From Symsagittifera roscoffensis (Eukaryota > Xenacoelomorpha > Acoela > Convolutidae), in assembly GCF_963678635.1 (NCBI RefSeq), contig NC_087062.1:56557970-56621969 (forward strand): a DNA stretch of 64,000 nucleotides, given 5' to 3'. Positions 40,624 to 55,600 of this stretch are shown one piece after another. A program made the position numbers and the translations under genes. The notes below the pieces were generated by a model, which was not told where the DNA came from, searched no databases, and saw only the letters and a program-made list of their open reading frames with translations. Position 1 is the first letter of the stretch; the number at the start of each line of letters is the position of its first letter.

Positions 40624-43222
40624 TTATGTGCTGGGGCCGGCAGCGCCCTGAATTTCAAATGCTAGCGGTTGAAAGAGATATCCATCATTTACATGATCTT
40701 TATACTTGTCAGTTTTTCGCTCTTCCGCTTCAGCGGCAGCCGTACCAGGGTTACAAACAGACCCGGCATTAATCCTACAAGGAGCTAAGGAACCTACTAC
40801 TGTTACATCCCACAGAAGCTGTTTACCAACAGCCAATGGAACGAGCGTCAAACCTGATCGGTCCTGTAGAGTTGTCGTGGTTCTAAAACAGACGGAATAT
40901 GAGTAGAATATAAACTCTGCTTTATAAGGGCATTCAGGTTTGAATGCCTAGAGAATCTCCCTGCACTTTTGAGGCAAGAAGGACCATGCCAACCATCCTC
41001 GGTAACGTTTTTTCCGCACACGCATTTATGCCGTTTGCAAATTTTTGAGCCTAATCTCGAAGTCCTTTCGCAATTCTGAGTTGTTGGTTCGACAGTTTTG
41101 ACCCTAAATTTTTGCACGGGATGACTTTCAACCATTGGGAGCCAAATCTATCTAGGAACGCGTTGAATCTTTTTACGTCCGTTGGTTCGAGTCGTAAAAT
41201 CAAGTTAGCAATTTCGCTGTCAAAAATTGGCTCCGTCCAAATTTTTTTGGATTTCATTTTCCGGAGCCATTTCAATTTTTCCAAGTACAAACTACCGTTT
41301 AAGCGCATCATCATAGGTTCCATCCACATGCTCCAAACCAAAGATTTTGCTCAAGGCATCTTTTGCTCCTACTGCTGAGGCTAAGAAAGCGGGTAAAGCG
41401 AGTAGACGAGCGGAAGAAACGTCCAAGCCACCTTTGGCTGCCGGGAGAATTGCTTGTAAAAACTGGTTATCATCCATTTTCACGTTAGTGACCTTGCATA
41501 ACGAATTTCTTAGAAACTTGTCGTAGTGTTCTAAAAAATTGTTTTGCAAAAAACAAGGGCTCGTACGCAAAAAATATAGGAGTTTTGGCATGGTAAAGCA
41601 ATTTTCAGGAGGTAAAAACCATAATGGGCGTCTAGTTTGTCAATGACATCCGAGATTTTTTCAAGCTCCTTAATTTTTACCTCGAGCAGTTTTGTTCGGC
41701 AAAGTTCGCCGATTGGAGATCCTAAAATGAGGAGTTCTTCTTTTGTTTTTGTTTTTATTTTGGGGCATATTTTTCGAAATTGTGTTAAAATTAAATTATA
41801 CTGTGTACTAGTAGTCGGTCTCAAAAAACAAAAATCGCACTTCTCAGTCTTTAAGCTCCGGCCGTAAGTTTGTTCCGATTTCAGAATGTTTTTAAGGTCC
41901 CGGAGTACTACCTTATAGTAGTCGGCTAAGTTTCCATCATCTAAATACCAGATGTTAATTTTCGACTCCAACTGTTTGACTAGTGTATGAATTGTTCCCG
42001 CAAAAAGGGGTGGGGCTTCAGGATCACCTTGCTGAGTTCCGTCTTCTGACATTATGGCAAGCTTCCGTAAAAAAGGTAACTAGGTTTACCATACGCGCAA
42101 TGGATGTAACTATACAATTCGGGGCGATTTGAATACACATGATTCAGCATTGTTTCTCTATTTAGAGAGTTAAAGGCATTCTTAAAATCTAGTTTTAAAA
42201 AAAGAGTGCATTTTGGATTGTTGACGGGTTCAATTAGGTTTCGAAACGAGTGCGCAGCTATTTCTGCTCCTCGTTTGGTACCGCATCCTACCTGTACGTT
42301 TCCGAAAAAATTTTGTCGCTCGGAGAGGGCGTTGCTTCCAGCGCATTTAGACGCGATACGTCTCAGCGTGTTGCTTATGGCAATCGGTCTCAACCCTCCG
42401 TCTATCTTTATCAGGGCGATAAGCTTTGCGCCAAAAAAGAAAGGTCTTAGGTGTTTGGGTATTTTGCCATCTCCAATGATGTTTATCAGCTTAGTAAGCG
42501 ATTTCAGAAAAATAAGTCCTGCACTGCCATTCGACTTACTAACAAGATCTTCAAAAATTTGAGGAACTATTTTATCAGGACCTGCTTTGTATAGGCCGAA
42601 ATCGGTTACGAAAAAATTATCCAACGTTTCTGGATTTGGAGCTGCAAATTTGGCTCGCTGAGGGTGCCTAGACAACAGTTTTTGATAGTTATCAGTTGAA
42701 AAAGAGCAATTTTGTCATTCGAAGCAGCAAGCCTTATTCCTCCCTTTACATTTCCTTTATCGAGCTTACTACTTATTAGCTTTATTCTCTGCTCGAGGTC
42801 ACTCAGAGGCGGGCTTGAAACTTGGGGATGGGGTTTTGGAAGTGACACGTCAACTGCTCGAATTTTTTTATTTATGAAAGAGCTCATGCTTGTGGTCTGT
42901 TTGCGTCCACTTCTTTTCGGTTACTCCAAAAAAAACAAGAACAAGGTTAAAAAACCAAGGGAACGCGCGAGTCTTTTGGTACACTCTTGAGTACTCGGAC
43001 ATTTAAAATGGCTGTATTAACATAATTGTCTAGCACTAAATCATTACATATTGTTGCTTTATTAACAGATTTTACATCAACGCATAAAGGACACTGAAAC
43101 CATTGGGTTTTCACACAACTGATATGATACCAACTAGAACAACAATCACATCTAATACAATTTATCAGTCCTGATGGTTTTAAGCAGTCTTTGCTTGTAC
43201 ACTCTTTGTTGTTTTTCCTCAT
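40624..43222 (-). pseudogene. Decayed non-LTR retrotransposon polyprotein
   Basis: Fragments in successive frames make one degraded protein. At 43222-42947 is a Cys/His cluster (C25-x2-C-x4-H-x2-C-x7-C-x2-C47, PHD-like). At 42887-42606 is a linker with LISSKLDKGNVKGGIRLAAS, typical of a class of invertebrate non-LTR elements. At 42675-42052 and 42052-41531 is the RT, with FLKLDFKNAFNSL (motif A), GTQQGDPEAPPLF (motif B) and WYLDDGN (motif C). At 41591-41051 lies the thumb and beyond. At 41135-40624 is a Cys/His segment (CKRHKCVCGKN) and a domain with SVLEPRQLYRTDQ and LLWDVTVV, probably nuclease-like. At least five frame changes are needed, and bases are missing after RTDQ, so it is inactive. 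The identity of the last domain is from memory of the family and uncertain. Confidence 0.8.
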
Positions 43223-43601
43223 CTTGACGCAGCATAAAGTTTAAAAAAAGGATTTTGACTGGACTTTAGGGGACTAAACTAACCCATGATAAGCGGTTAG
43301 TGGGGATTTTATAAATCAGCAAATAACAAAAATAAAAGACAATTAAATTAATTTAAATTTTAAAATCGAATTATAAAAATCAAAAACAAGGAACAATCTC
43401 ACCCGAGCTCAGTAGATCCAGCGGTGCACCACCAGACTCTTCAAGCCAGTTCCAGTTTCCCATCTCCCCACAGAAAGCCACTTAACAGACCTGTCTCTAA
43501 AATCCCTCAGAGGGCGCTCCACAAACAGGCACAAACATAACAAATCTATTTAATAAGTTTATCACAACAATTAGGCTAAAAGGAGATCCTTAATTACTTG
43601 C
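43223..43601 (-). other. 5' flank of the non-LTR element
   Basis: About 380 bp lies between the first recognisable protein fragment and the satellite. It presumably belongs to the insertion (5' UTR). Nothing specific is seen. Confidence 0.45.
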
Positions 43602-46600
43602 AAAGAGTAATAATGCAAGTAAACACAGAGAAAAAAACTCACTTTCTTGAACAGATCTCAACTTCCAAATTTCAAAAAAAAAACTAGATGCCCTTTAAGC
43701 TCTTTGAATTTCTTGAATAATGTATGATTGGCGCATTTTTGATAACATGAACCCAATTGGAGAAAACTGGATCAATAGGTGAAATTTTTTTTCCGCTGAA
43801 AACCTAAACAAAGATAACCGAAGATTGGAAGAGAGTAATGAATGCAAGTGAAAAAATATAAAAATCACTGACTTTCCTGAAAAGATCTGAACTGTCAAAC
43901 TTCAAACAAAAAAGATGCAATTTAAGCTTTTTGAATTTTTAGAAAAATTTATGATTGGCGCATTTTTGAAAACATAAACCCAACTAAATAAAACTGGATC
44001 AATAGGTGAAGTTTTTATTCCGCTGGAAGCCTAAAATTAGCCAATCGCAGATTAGAAAAGAGTTATGTACGCAAGTTAACATTAAAAAAACTGTGACTTT
44101 CTTGGAAAAATCTCAATTTTCAAATTTCAAACAAAAAATAGATGCCCTTTAAGCTCTTTGATTTTCTAGAAAAATTTATGAATGGCGCAGTTTTGGTAAC
44201 TTGAACCAAACTAGAGAAAACTGGATCAATAGGTGAAGTTTTTATTCCGCTGGAAGCCCAAACATTGCCAATCAAAGAATGAAAAAGAGTAATGAACTCA
44301 AATAAACATAATAAAACATTGACTTTCTTGAAAAGACCTCAACTTTCGAATTTCAAAGAAAAAAAAGATGCTCTTTAAGTTCTTTGAATTTTTATGATAA
44401 TAATATGATTGGCGCATTTTTTTTCAACATAAACCCAACTAGAGAAATTTATGACTGGCGCATTTTTGATAACATAAACCCAACTAGATAAAACCGGATC
44501 AATAGGTGAAGTTTTCATTCAGCTGGAAGCCTAAAAATAGCCAATCGCAGATTGGAAAAGAGTAATGTACGCAAGTTAACATAAAAAAAAACAGTGAACT
44601 TCTTGAAAAAATCTCAATTTTCAAATTTCAAAACAAAAAAAAGATGCCCTTTAAGCTCTTTGATTTTCTAGAAAAATTTATGAATGGCGCAGTTTTGGTA
44701 ACTTGAACCAAACTAGAGAAAACTGGATCAATAGGTGATGTTTTTATTCCGCTGGAAGCCCAAACATTGCCAATCAAAGAATGAAAAAGAGTAATGAACA
44801 CAAATAAACATAATAAAACATTGACTTTCTTGAAAAGACCTCTACTTTCGAATTTCAAAGAAAAAAAAGATGCTCTTTAAGCTCTTTGAATTTTTATGAT
44901 AATAATATGATTGGCGCATTTTTTTTCAACATAAACCCAACTAGAGAAATTTATGACTGGCGCATTTTTGATAACATAAACCCAACTAGATAAAACCGGA
45001 TCAATAGGTGAAGTTTTCATTCAGCTGGAAGCCTAAAAATAGCCAATCGCAGATTGGAAAAGAGTAATGTACGCAAGTTAACATTAAAAAAAAACAGTGA
45101 ACTTCTTGAAAAAATCTCAATTTTCAAATTTCAAACAAAAAATAGATGCTCATTAAGCTCTTTGAATTTCTACGATAATAATATGATTGGCGCATTGTTT
45201 TCAACATAAACCCAACTAGAGAAATTTATGACTGGCGCATTTTTGATAACATAAACCCAACTAGATAAAACCGGATCAATAGGTGAAGTTTTCATTCAGC
45301 TGGAAGCCTAAAAATAGCCAATCGCAGATTGGAAAAGAGTAAGGTACGCAAACTAACATAAAAAAAACAGTGACTTTCTTGCAAAAATCTCAATTTTCAA
45401 ATTCAAACAAAAAATAGATGCCCTTTAAGTTCTTTAATTTTCTAGAAAAATTTATGATTGGCGCAATGTTGACAACATAAACCCAACTAGGGAAAACTGG
45501 ATCAGTAGGTGAAATTTTCATTCCGCTAAAGCCTAAACATAGCCAATCGAAGATTGGGAATAAAAAATGTACGCAAGTAAACATAAACAAACAGTGACTT
45601 TCTTGGAAAAATCTCAATTTTCAAATTTTAAACAAAAAATAGATGCCTTTTAAGCTTTTTGATTTTCTAAAAAAATTTATGAATGGCGTTTTTTTTTTGA
45701 TAATATGAACCGAACTAGAGAAAACTGGATCAATAGGTGAAGTTTTCATTCCGCTGGAAGCCTAAACATAGCCAATCAAAGATTGGGAATGAGTAATGTA
45801 CGCAACTAAGCATAAAAAAACAGTGACTTCCTTGGAAAAATCTCAATTTCCGAATTTCAAACAAAAAATAGATGCCCTTTAAGCTTTTTGATTTTCTGGA
45901 AAAAAATATGAATGGCGCTTTTTTGATAAAATGAACAAACTAGAGAAAAATGGATCGATAGGTGAAGTTTTCATTCCGCTGGAAGCCTAAACATAGCCAA
46001 TCGAAGATTGGGAATGAGTAATGTACGCAAGTAAACATAATAAACAGTGACTTTCTTGGAAAAATCTCAATTTCCGAATTTCAAACAAAAAATAGATGCC
46101 CTTTAAGCTCTTTGATTTTCTAGAAAAATTTATGAATGGCGCATTGTTGATAACATAAACCCAACTAGAGAAAACTGCATCAATAGGTGAAGTTTTCCTT
46201 CGCTGGAAGCCTAAACATAGCCAATTGAAGATTGGAAAAGAGTAATGTACGCAAGTAAACATAAGAAAAATTTTGAACACATGTTAAAAATTTTTTTTTT
46301 AACACAAGTAAACATAATAAAACACTGACTTTCTTGAAAAGACCTCAACTTTGGAATTTCAAACAAAAACAAGATGCTCTTTAAGCTCTTTGATTTTCTA
46401 AAAAAAATTGATGACTGGCGCGTTTTTGATAACATGAACCGAACTAGAGAAAACTGGATCAATAGGTGAAGTTTTCATTTCGCTGGAAGCCTAAATATAG
46501 CCAATCGAAGATTGGGAATGAGTAATGTACGCAAGTAAACATAAAAAAAACAGTGACTTTCCTGGAAAAATCTCAATTTCCGAATTTCAAACAAAAAATA

Positions 46601-49600
46601 GATGCCCTTTAAGCTTTTTGATTTTCTAGAAAAAATTATGAATGGCGCTTTTTTGATAATATGAACCGAACTAGAGAAAACTGGATCAAAAGGTGAAGTT
46701 TTCATTCCGCTGGAAGCCTAAACATAGCCAATCGAAGATTGAGAATGAGTAATGTACGCAAGTAAACATAAAAATACAGTGACTTTCTTGGAAAAATCTC
46801 AATTTCCGAATTTCAAACAAAAAAAGATGCTCCTTAAGCTCTTTGAATTTTTACAATAATATTATCTTTGGCGCATTGTTGACATCATAAACCCAACTAG
46901 AGAAAACTGGATCAATATGTGAAGTTTTCATTCCGCTGGAAGCCTAAACATAGCCAATTGAAGATTGGAAAAGAGTAATGTACGCAAGTAAACATAAGAA
47001 AAACTTTAAACACAAGTAAAAAAAAAATTTTAACACAAGTAAACATAATAAAACACTGACTTTCTTGAAAATACCTCAACTTTGGAATTTCAAACAAAAA
47101 AAAAGATGCTCTTTAAGCTCTTTGATTTTCTAGAAAAATTGATGACTGGCGCATTTTTGATAACATGAACCGAACTAGAGAAAACTGGATCAATAGGTGA
47201 ATTTTTCATTCCGCTGGAAGCCTAAACATAGCCAATCGAAGATTGAGAATGAGTAATGTACGCAAATAAACATAAAAAAACAGTGACTTTCTTGGAAAAT
47301 TCTCAATTTCCGAATTTCAGACAAAAAATAGATGCCCTTTAAGCTTTTTGATTTTCTAGAAAAAATTATGAATGGCGCTTTTTGGATAATATGAACCAAA
47401 TTAGAGAAAACTGGATCAATAGGTGAAGTTTTCATTCCGCTGGAAGCCTAAACATAGCCAATCGAAGATTGAGAATGAGTAATGTACGCAAGTAAACATA
47501 AAAAAACAGTGACTTTCTTGGAAAAATCTCAATTTCCGAATTTCAAACAAAAAAAAGATGCTCCTTAAGCTCTTTGAATTTTTACAATAATATTATGACT
47601 GGCGCATTGTTGACAATATATACCCAACTAGAGAAAACTTGATCAATAGGTGAAGTTTTCATTCCGCTGGAAGCGTAAACATAGCCAATTGCAGATTGGA
47701 AAAGAGTAATGTACGCAAGTAAACATAAAAAACACTTTGAACACATGTAAAAAAAATTTTTTTAACACAAGTAAACATAATAAATCACTGACTTTCTTGA
47801 AAAGACCTCAACTTTGGAGTTTCAAACAAAAAAAAGATGCTTTTTAAGCTCTTTGATTTTCTAGAAAAATTGATGACTGGCGCATTTTTGATAACATGAA
47901 CCGAACTAGAGAAAGGTGGATCAATAGGTGAAATTTTTCTCCACTGGAGGCCTAAACATAGCCAATCGAAGAATCAAAAAAAGTAATGAACGCAAGTAAA
48001 CATAAAAAAACACTGACTTTCTGGAGAAGATCTCAATTTCGAATTTCAATTAAAAGGTAGATGCCCTTTAAGCTCTTTGATTTTCTAGAAAAAATTATGA
48101 ATGGCGTATTTTTGATACCATGAACCAAACTAGAGAAAGATAGATCAATAGGTGAATTTTTTAATGCGCTGGAAGCCTAAACATAGCTAATCGAAGATTG
48201 GAAAAGAGTAATGTACAAAAGTTACTTTTTGAATTTTGAATTTCTAAGCTTTTTGAATTTCTAGAAAAATTTATGATTGGCTCATTTTTGATAACATGAA
48301 CCCAACTAGAGAAAACTGGATCAATAGTTGAAGTTTTTATTTCGCTGGAAAACTAAACATAGCCAATCGAAGATTGAAAAAGAATAATGTACGAAAGTAA
48401 ACATAAAAAACCATTGAATTGTTTTTTAAAATCTCATTTTTCAAATTTCAAACAAAAAAAAGGTGCACTTTAGGCTCTTTGAATTTCTAGAAAAAATTTT
48501 GAAAGGCGCATTTTTGATAACATGAATCCAACTAGAGAAAAGTGGATCAATGAGTGAAGTTTTTATTCCGCTGGAAAACTAAACATATTCAATCGAAGAT
48601 TGAAAAAGGATTATGTATGCAAGTAAACATAAAAAAACAGTGACTTTCTTGAAAAGATATCAACTTTGGAACTTCAAACAAAAAAAATAGATGCCCTTTA
48701 ACCTCTATGAATTTCTAGAACTATTTTTGATTGGCGCTTTGTTGATAACATGAACCCAAATAGAGAAAATTGGATCATGAGGTGAAACTTTTATTCCGCT
48801 GGAAGCCAAAACATTGCCAATCGAAGAATGAAAAGGAGTGATGTACGCAAGTGAACATAAAAAAACAGTGACTTTCTTGAAAAGATATCAACTTTAGAAT
48901 TTCAAACAAAAAAAACAGATGCCCTTTAACCTCTTTGGATTTCTAGTGCTAATTTTGAGTGGCGCATTGTTGATAACATGAAACCAAATAGAGAAAATTG
49001 GATCATGAGGTGAAATTTTTATTCCACTGGAAGCCTAAACGTCGCCAATAGAAGAATGAATAGAAGTTATGTACGCAAATAGACATAAAAAACCAGTGAA
49101 TTTCTTGAAAAGATCTCAAATTTCGAATTTCAAACAAAAAAAATAAATGCTCTTTATCCTCTTTGAATTTCTAGAGCTATTTATGATTGGCGCATTTATG
49201 ATAATATGAAACCAACTAGAGAAAATTGGATCGAAAGGCGAAGTTTTTATTTCGCTGGAAAACTAAACATAGCCAATCGAAGATTGAAAAAGAGTAATGA
49301 ACGCAACTAAACATAATAAAACAATGACTTTCTTGAAAAAATCTCAAATTTTGAATTTCAAACAAAAAGTAGATGCCCTTCAAAATCTTTGATTTTCTAG
49401 AAACATTTATGAGTGGCGCATTTTTGATAAAATGAACCGAACTGGAGAAAACTGGATCAATAGGTGAAGTTTTTTCTCCACTGGAGTTCTAAACATAGCC
49501 AATCGAAGATTGGAAAAGAGTAATGTACGAAAGTAAACATAAAAAACCATTGAACTTTTTATTAAAATCTCATTTTTCAAATTTCAAACAAAAATTAGGT

Positions 49601-52600
49601 TCACTTTAAGCTCTTTGAATTTCTTGAAAAAATTTTGAAAGGCGCATTTTTGATAACATGAATCCAACTACAGAAAACTGGATCAATGGGTGAAGTTTTT
49701 ATTCCGCTGGAAAACTAAACATAGCCAATCGAAGGTTGAAAAAGAGTAATGTACGCAAGTAAAGATAAAAAACAGTGACTTTCTGGAAAAGATCTCACCT
49801 TTCGAAATTCAAACAAAACAAATGCCCTTTAAGCTCTTTGAATTTCTACAAAAACAATATACTTGGCGCATGTTTGAGAATGCGAAACAAAATAGAGAAA
49901 ATCGGATCATGAGGTGAAACTTTTATTCCGCTGGAAGCCTAAACATAGCCAATCGAAGATTGGAAAAGAGTATTGAACGCAACTAAACATAATAAAACAA
50001 TGACTTTATTGGAAAGATCTCAACTTTTTAATTTCAAACAAAAAAAGATGCCCTTTGAGCTTTTTGAGTTTCTAGAAAAATTGATGGTTGGCTCTATTTT
50101 GATAACATGAACCCAACTAGAGAAAACTGGATCAATAGTTGATGTGTTTATTCCGCTGGAAAACTAAACATAGCCAATCGAAGATTGGAAAAAAGTACTG
50201 TACGAAATTAAACATAAAAAAACCATTGAATTTTTTTTAAAATCTCATTTTTCAAATTTCAAACAAAAATTAGGTGCATTTTAAGCTCTTTGAATTTCTA
50301 GAAAAAATTTTGAGAGGCTCATTTTTGATAACATGACCCCAACTAGAGAAAACTGGATCAATAGTTGAAGTTTTTATTCCGCTGGAAAACTAAACATAGC
50401 CAATCGAAGATTTGAAAAGAGTAGTGTACGAAAGTGAACATAAAAAAACCATTGAGTTTTTTGTTAAAATCTCAACTTTCAAATTTCAAACAAAAAATAG
50501 GTGCACTTTAAGCTCTTTGAATTTCTGAAGAAAAAATTTGAAAGTTTGATTTTTGATAACATGAACCCAACTAGAAAAAATTGGATCATTAGATGAAGTT
50601 TTTTTTCCGCTGGAAAAATAAACACAGCCAATCGAAGATTGAAAAAGAGTTATGTACGCAAGTAAACATAAAAAAACAGTGACTTTCTTGAAAAGATATC
50701 AACTTTGGAATTCAAACAAAAAATTTGATGCCTTTTAAACTCTTTGAATTTCTAGAGCTATTTTTGATTGGCGCATTGTTGATAACATGAACCCAAATAG
50801 AGAAAATCGGATCATGAGGTGAAACTTTTATTCCGCTGGAAGCCTAAACATCGCCAATCGAAGAATGAAAAGAAGTTATGTACGCAAGTAGACATAAAAC
50901 AAACTGTGAGTTTCTTGAAAAGATCTCAACTTTTGAATTTCAAACAAAAAAAATAAAGGCTCTTTATCCTCTTTGAATTTCCAGAGCTATTTATGATTGG
51001 CGCAATTATGATAATATGAAACCAACTAGAGAAAATTGGATCAAAAGGTGATGTTTTTATTCCGCTGGAAAACTAAACATAGCCAATCGAAGATTGAAAA
51101 AGAGTATTGGACGCAACTAAACATAACAAAATAAGGACTTTCTTGAAAAAATCTCAACTTTCGAATTTCAAACAAAAAGTAGATGCCCTTTAAGTTCTTT
51201 GATTTTCTAGAAAAAATTATGAATGGCGCATTTTTGATAACATGAACCGAACAAGAGAAAATTGGATCATTAGATGAAGTTTTTTTTCCGCTGGAAAAAT
51301 AAACACAGCCAATCGAAGATTGAAAAAGAGTTATGTACGCAAGTAAACATAAAAAAACAGTGACTTTCTTGAAAAGATATCAACTTTGGAATTCAAACAA
51401 AAAAATTGATGCCTTTTAAACTCTTTGAATTTCTAGAGCTATTTTTGATTGGCGCATTGTTGATAACATGAACCCAAATAGAGAAAATCGGATCATGAGG
51501 TGAAACTTTTATTCCGCTGGAAGCCTAAACATCGCCAATCGAAGAATGAAAAGAAGTTATGTACGCAAGTAGACATAAAAAAACTGTGAGTTTCTTGAAA
51601 AGATCTCAACTTTTGAATTTCAAACAAAAAAAGTAAAGGCTCTTTATCCTCTTTGAATTTCCAGAGCTATTTATGATTGGCGCAATTATGATAATATGAA
51701 ACCAACTAGAGAAAATTGGATCAAAAGGTGATGTTTTTATTCCGCTGGAAGCTAAACATAGCCAATCGAAGATTGAAAAAGAGTATTGGACGCAACTAAA
51801 CATAACAAAATAAGGACTTTCTTGAAAAAATCTCAACTTTCGAATTTCAAACAAAAAGTAGATGCCCTTTAAGTTCTTTGATTTTCTAGAAAAAATTATG
51901 AATGGCGCATTTTTGATAACATGAACCGAACTAGAGAAAACTGGATCAATAGGTGAAGTTTTTTCTCCACTGGAGTTCTAAACATAGCCAATCGAAGATT
52001 GGAAAAGAGTAATGAACGCAACTAAACATAATAAAACAGTGACTTTCTTGAAAAGATCTCAACTTTTAAATTTCAAACAAAAAAAGATGCCCTTTAAGTT
52101 TTTTGAATTTCTAGAAAAAATTATGATTGGCTCATTTAAGATAACATGAACCCAACTAGAGAAAACTGGATCAATAGATGAAGGTTTTATTCCGCTAGAA
52201 AACTAAACATAGCCAATCGAAGATTGAAAAAGAGTTATGTATGCAAGTAAACATAAACAAACAGTGACTTTCTTCAAAAGATATCAATTTTGAGCTTCAA
52301 TTAAAAAATTAGATGCTCTTTAACCTCTTTGAATTTTAGAGCTATTTTGGATTGGCGCATTGTTGATAACATGAAACTAAAAAGAGAAAACCGGATCATG
52401 AGGTCAAACTTTTATTCCGTTGGAAGCCTAAACATCGCCAATCGAAGAATGAAAAGGAGTATTGTACGCAGGTAAACATGAAAAAAACCAGTGAATTTCT
52501 TGAAAAGATCTCAATTTTTGAACTTCAAACAAAAAAAAATAGACGTCCTTTAACCTCTTTGAATTTCTAGAGCTATTTATGATTGGCGCATTGTTGATAA

Positions 52601-55600
52601 CATGAACCCAACTAGAGAAAATTGGATCAAGAGGTGAAATTTTAAATCCTCTGGAAGCCTACACTAAGCCAACGGAAGATTTGGAAAGAGTAATGAACGC
52701 AAGTAAACACAAAAAACACACTGACTTTCTCGAAAAGATCTCATATTTTAAACATAAAAATAGATGCCCTTTACGCTCTTTGAAATTCTAGAATAATTTA
52801 TGTTGGCGCATTTTTGTTGAGATGAACCCAACTAGAGAAAATGGGATCGAAAGGTAAGTTTTTCATTCCGCTGGAAGCCTAAAAAAGCCAACCGAAGATT
52901 TGAAAAGAGTAATGAACAAAAGTAAACAAAAAACACACTGTTTTTCTTGGAAAGATCTCAACTCTGAAACATAAAAATAGATGGCCTTTACGCTCTTCGA
53001 ATTTCTAGAAAAATTTATGATTGGCGCACTTTGGATAAGATGAACCCATTCAGAGAAAACGGGACCAACAGGTAAAATCTCATTCCGCTGGAAGCCCAAA
53101 AAAGCCAACCGAAGATTGGAAAAGAGTAATGAACGCAAGTAAACAAAAAAAATCACACTGATTTTCTTGGAAAGATCTCAACTTTCAAACATGAAATAGA
53201 TGCCCTTTACGCTCTTTGAAATTCTAGAAAAATTTATATTGGCGCATTTTTGTTAAGATGAACTCAACAAGAGAAAATGGGATCGATAGGTAAAATTTTC
53301 ATTCCGCTGGAAGTCTAAACATAGCCAACCGGAAATTGGAAAAGAATAGTGTACGCAAAAACATTAAAAAACAGTGAATTTCCTGAAAAATCTCTACTTT
53401 CAAATTTCAAACAAAAAAAACAGATGCCCTTTAAATTCTTTGATTTTCTGGAGCTATTTATGATTGGCGCATTGTTGATAACATGAACCCAACTAGAAAA
53501 ATTTGGATCATGAGGTGAAGTTTGTATTCCGTTGGAAACCCAAACATAATCAATCGAAGCTTGAACAAATGTAATGTACGCAAGTAAACATAAAAAAAAC
53601 AGTGACTTTCTTTAAAGATCTCAGTTTTCGAAAAAAAATAGATGCCTTTTAAGCTCGAATTTCTAGAAAAACTTATGATTGGCGCATTTTGGATAAGATG
53701 AACACATCTAGAGCAAAACGGGATCAATTGAAAAAGTTTTCATTCCGCTTGAAGCGTAAACATAGCCAACCGCCGATTGGAAAGGAGTAATGTACGCAAG
53801 TACACATAAAAAAAACAATGAATTTCTTAAAAAAATTGTTGCTTTCAAATTTTGAACAAAAGACAGATGCCCTTTAAGCTCATTGAATTTCTGGAAAAGT
53901 TTATGAAAGGCGCCTTTTTGATAACATGAACCCAACTAGAGAAAACTGAATCAATAGGTGAATTTTGTTTTCCGGCTGGAAACCTAATAATAGCCAATCG
54001 AAGATTGGAAAAGAATACTGTACGAAAGTAAACATAAAAAAAACCATTGAAATTTTTTTTAAAATCTCATTTTCAAATTTCAAACAAAAAATAGGTGCAC
54101 TTTAAGCTCTTTGAATTTCTAGAAAACAAATTGAAAGGCGCATTTCTGATAACATGAATCCAACTAGAGAAAACTGGATCAATGGGTAAAGTTTTTATTC
54201 CGCTGGAAAACTAAACATAGCCAATCGAAGATTGGAAAAGAGTACTGTACGAAAGTAAACATAAAAAAAACCATTGAATTTTATTTTTTAAATCTCATTT
54301 TTCAAATTTCAAACAAAAAATAGGTGCACTTTAAGCTCTTTGAATTTCTAGAAAAAATTTTGAAAGGCGCATTTCTGATAACATGAATCCAACTAGAGAA
54401 AACTGGATCAATGGGTGAAGTTTTTATTCCGCTGGAAAACTAAACATAGCCAATCGAAGGCTGAAAAAAAAGTAATGTACGCAAGTAAAGATGAAAAACA
54501 GTGACTTTCTAGAAAAGATCTCAACTTTCGAAATTCAAACAAAAAAGGTGCCTTTAAAGCTCTTTGAATTTCTACAATAACAATAAACTTGGCGCATTTT
54601 TGATAACATGAACCCAACTAGAGAAAACTGGATCATTAGGTGAAGTTTTTATTCCGCTCCGCTGGAAAAATAAACACAACCAATCGAAGATTGAAAAAGA
54701 GTTATGTACGCTAGTAAACATAAAAAAACAGTGACTTTCTTGAAAAGATATCAACTTTGGAATTCAAACAAAAAAAATGATGCCCTTTAACCTCTTTAAA
54801 TTTCTAGAGCTAATTTTGATTGGCTTATTGTTGATAACATGAAACCAAATAGAGAAAATTGGATATTGAGGTGAAACTTTCATTCCGCTGGAAGCCTAAA
54901 CATCGCCAATCGAAGAAGGAAAAGAAGTTATGTACGCAAGTAGACATAAAAAAACAGTGAATTTCTTGAAAAGATCTCAACTTTCGAATTTCGATAAAAA
55001 AATAAATGCTCTTTATCCTCTTTGAATTTCTAGAGCTATTTATGATTGGCTTGTTTATGATAATATGAAACCAACTAGAGAAAATTGGATCAAAATGTGA
55101 AGTCTTTATTCCGCTGGAAAACTAAACATAGCCAATCGAAGATTGAAAAATAGTAATGGACGCAACTAAACATAATAAAACAATGACTTTCTTGAAAAAA
55201 TCTCAACTTTCGATTTTCAAACAAAAAGTAGATGCCCTTTAAGTTCGTTGATTTTCTAGAAAAAACTATGATTGGCTCATTTTTGATAACATGAACCGAA
55301 CTAGAGAAAACTGGATCAATAGATGACGTTTTTATTCCGCTGGAAAACTAAACATAGCCAATCGAAGATTGGAAAAGAGTACTGTACGCAAGTAAACACA
55401 AAAAAACAGTGACTTTCTTGAAAAGATATCAACTTTAGATTTTCAAACAAAAAAAATAGATGCCCTTTAACCTCTTTGAATTTCTAGAGCTAATTTTGAT
55501 TGGCTCATTGTTGATAACATGAAACCAAATAGAGAAAATTGGATATTGAGGTGAAATTTTCATTCCATTGGAAGCCTAAACATCGCCAATCGAAGAATGA

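Larger units (their letters stand above)
38110..43601 (-). mobile_element. Composite retroelement insertion in the satellite
   Basis: These 5.49 kb interrupt one satellite monomer and are bordered by AAAGAG on both sides (38104-38109 and 43602-43607). At the left edge the minus strand ends in an A-rich tail (38110-38158), expected for the 3' end of a minus-oriented retroelement. Inside are a decayed non-LTR element (about 40.6-43.2 kb) and a Penelope-like frame (38.6-40.3 kb). Whether one is nested in the other or the two were mobilised together cannot be decided from this copy. Confidence 0.7.
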
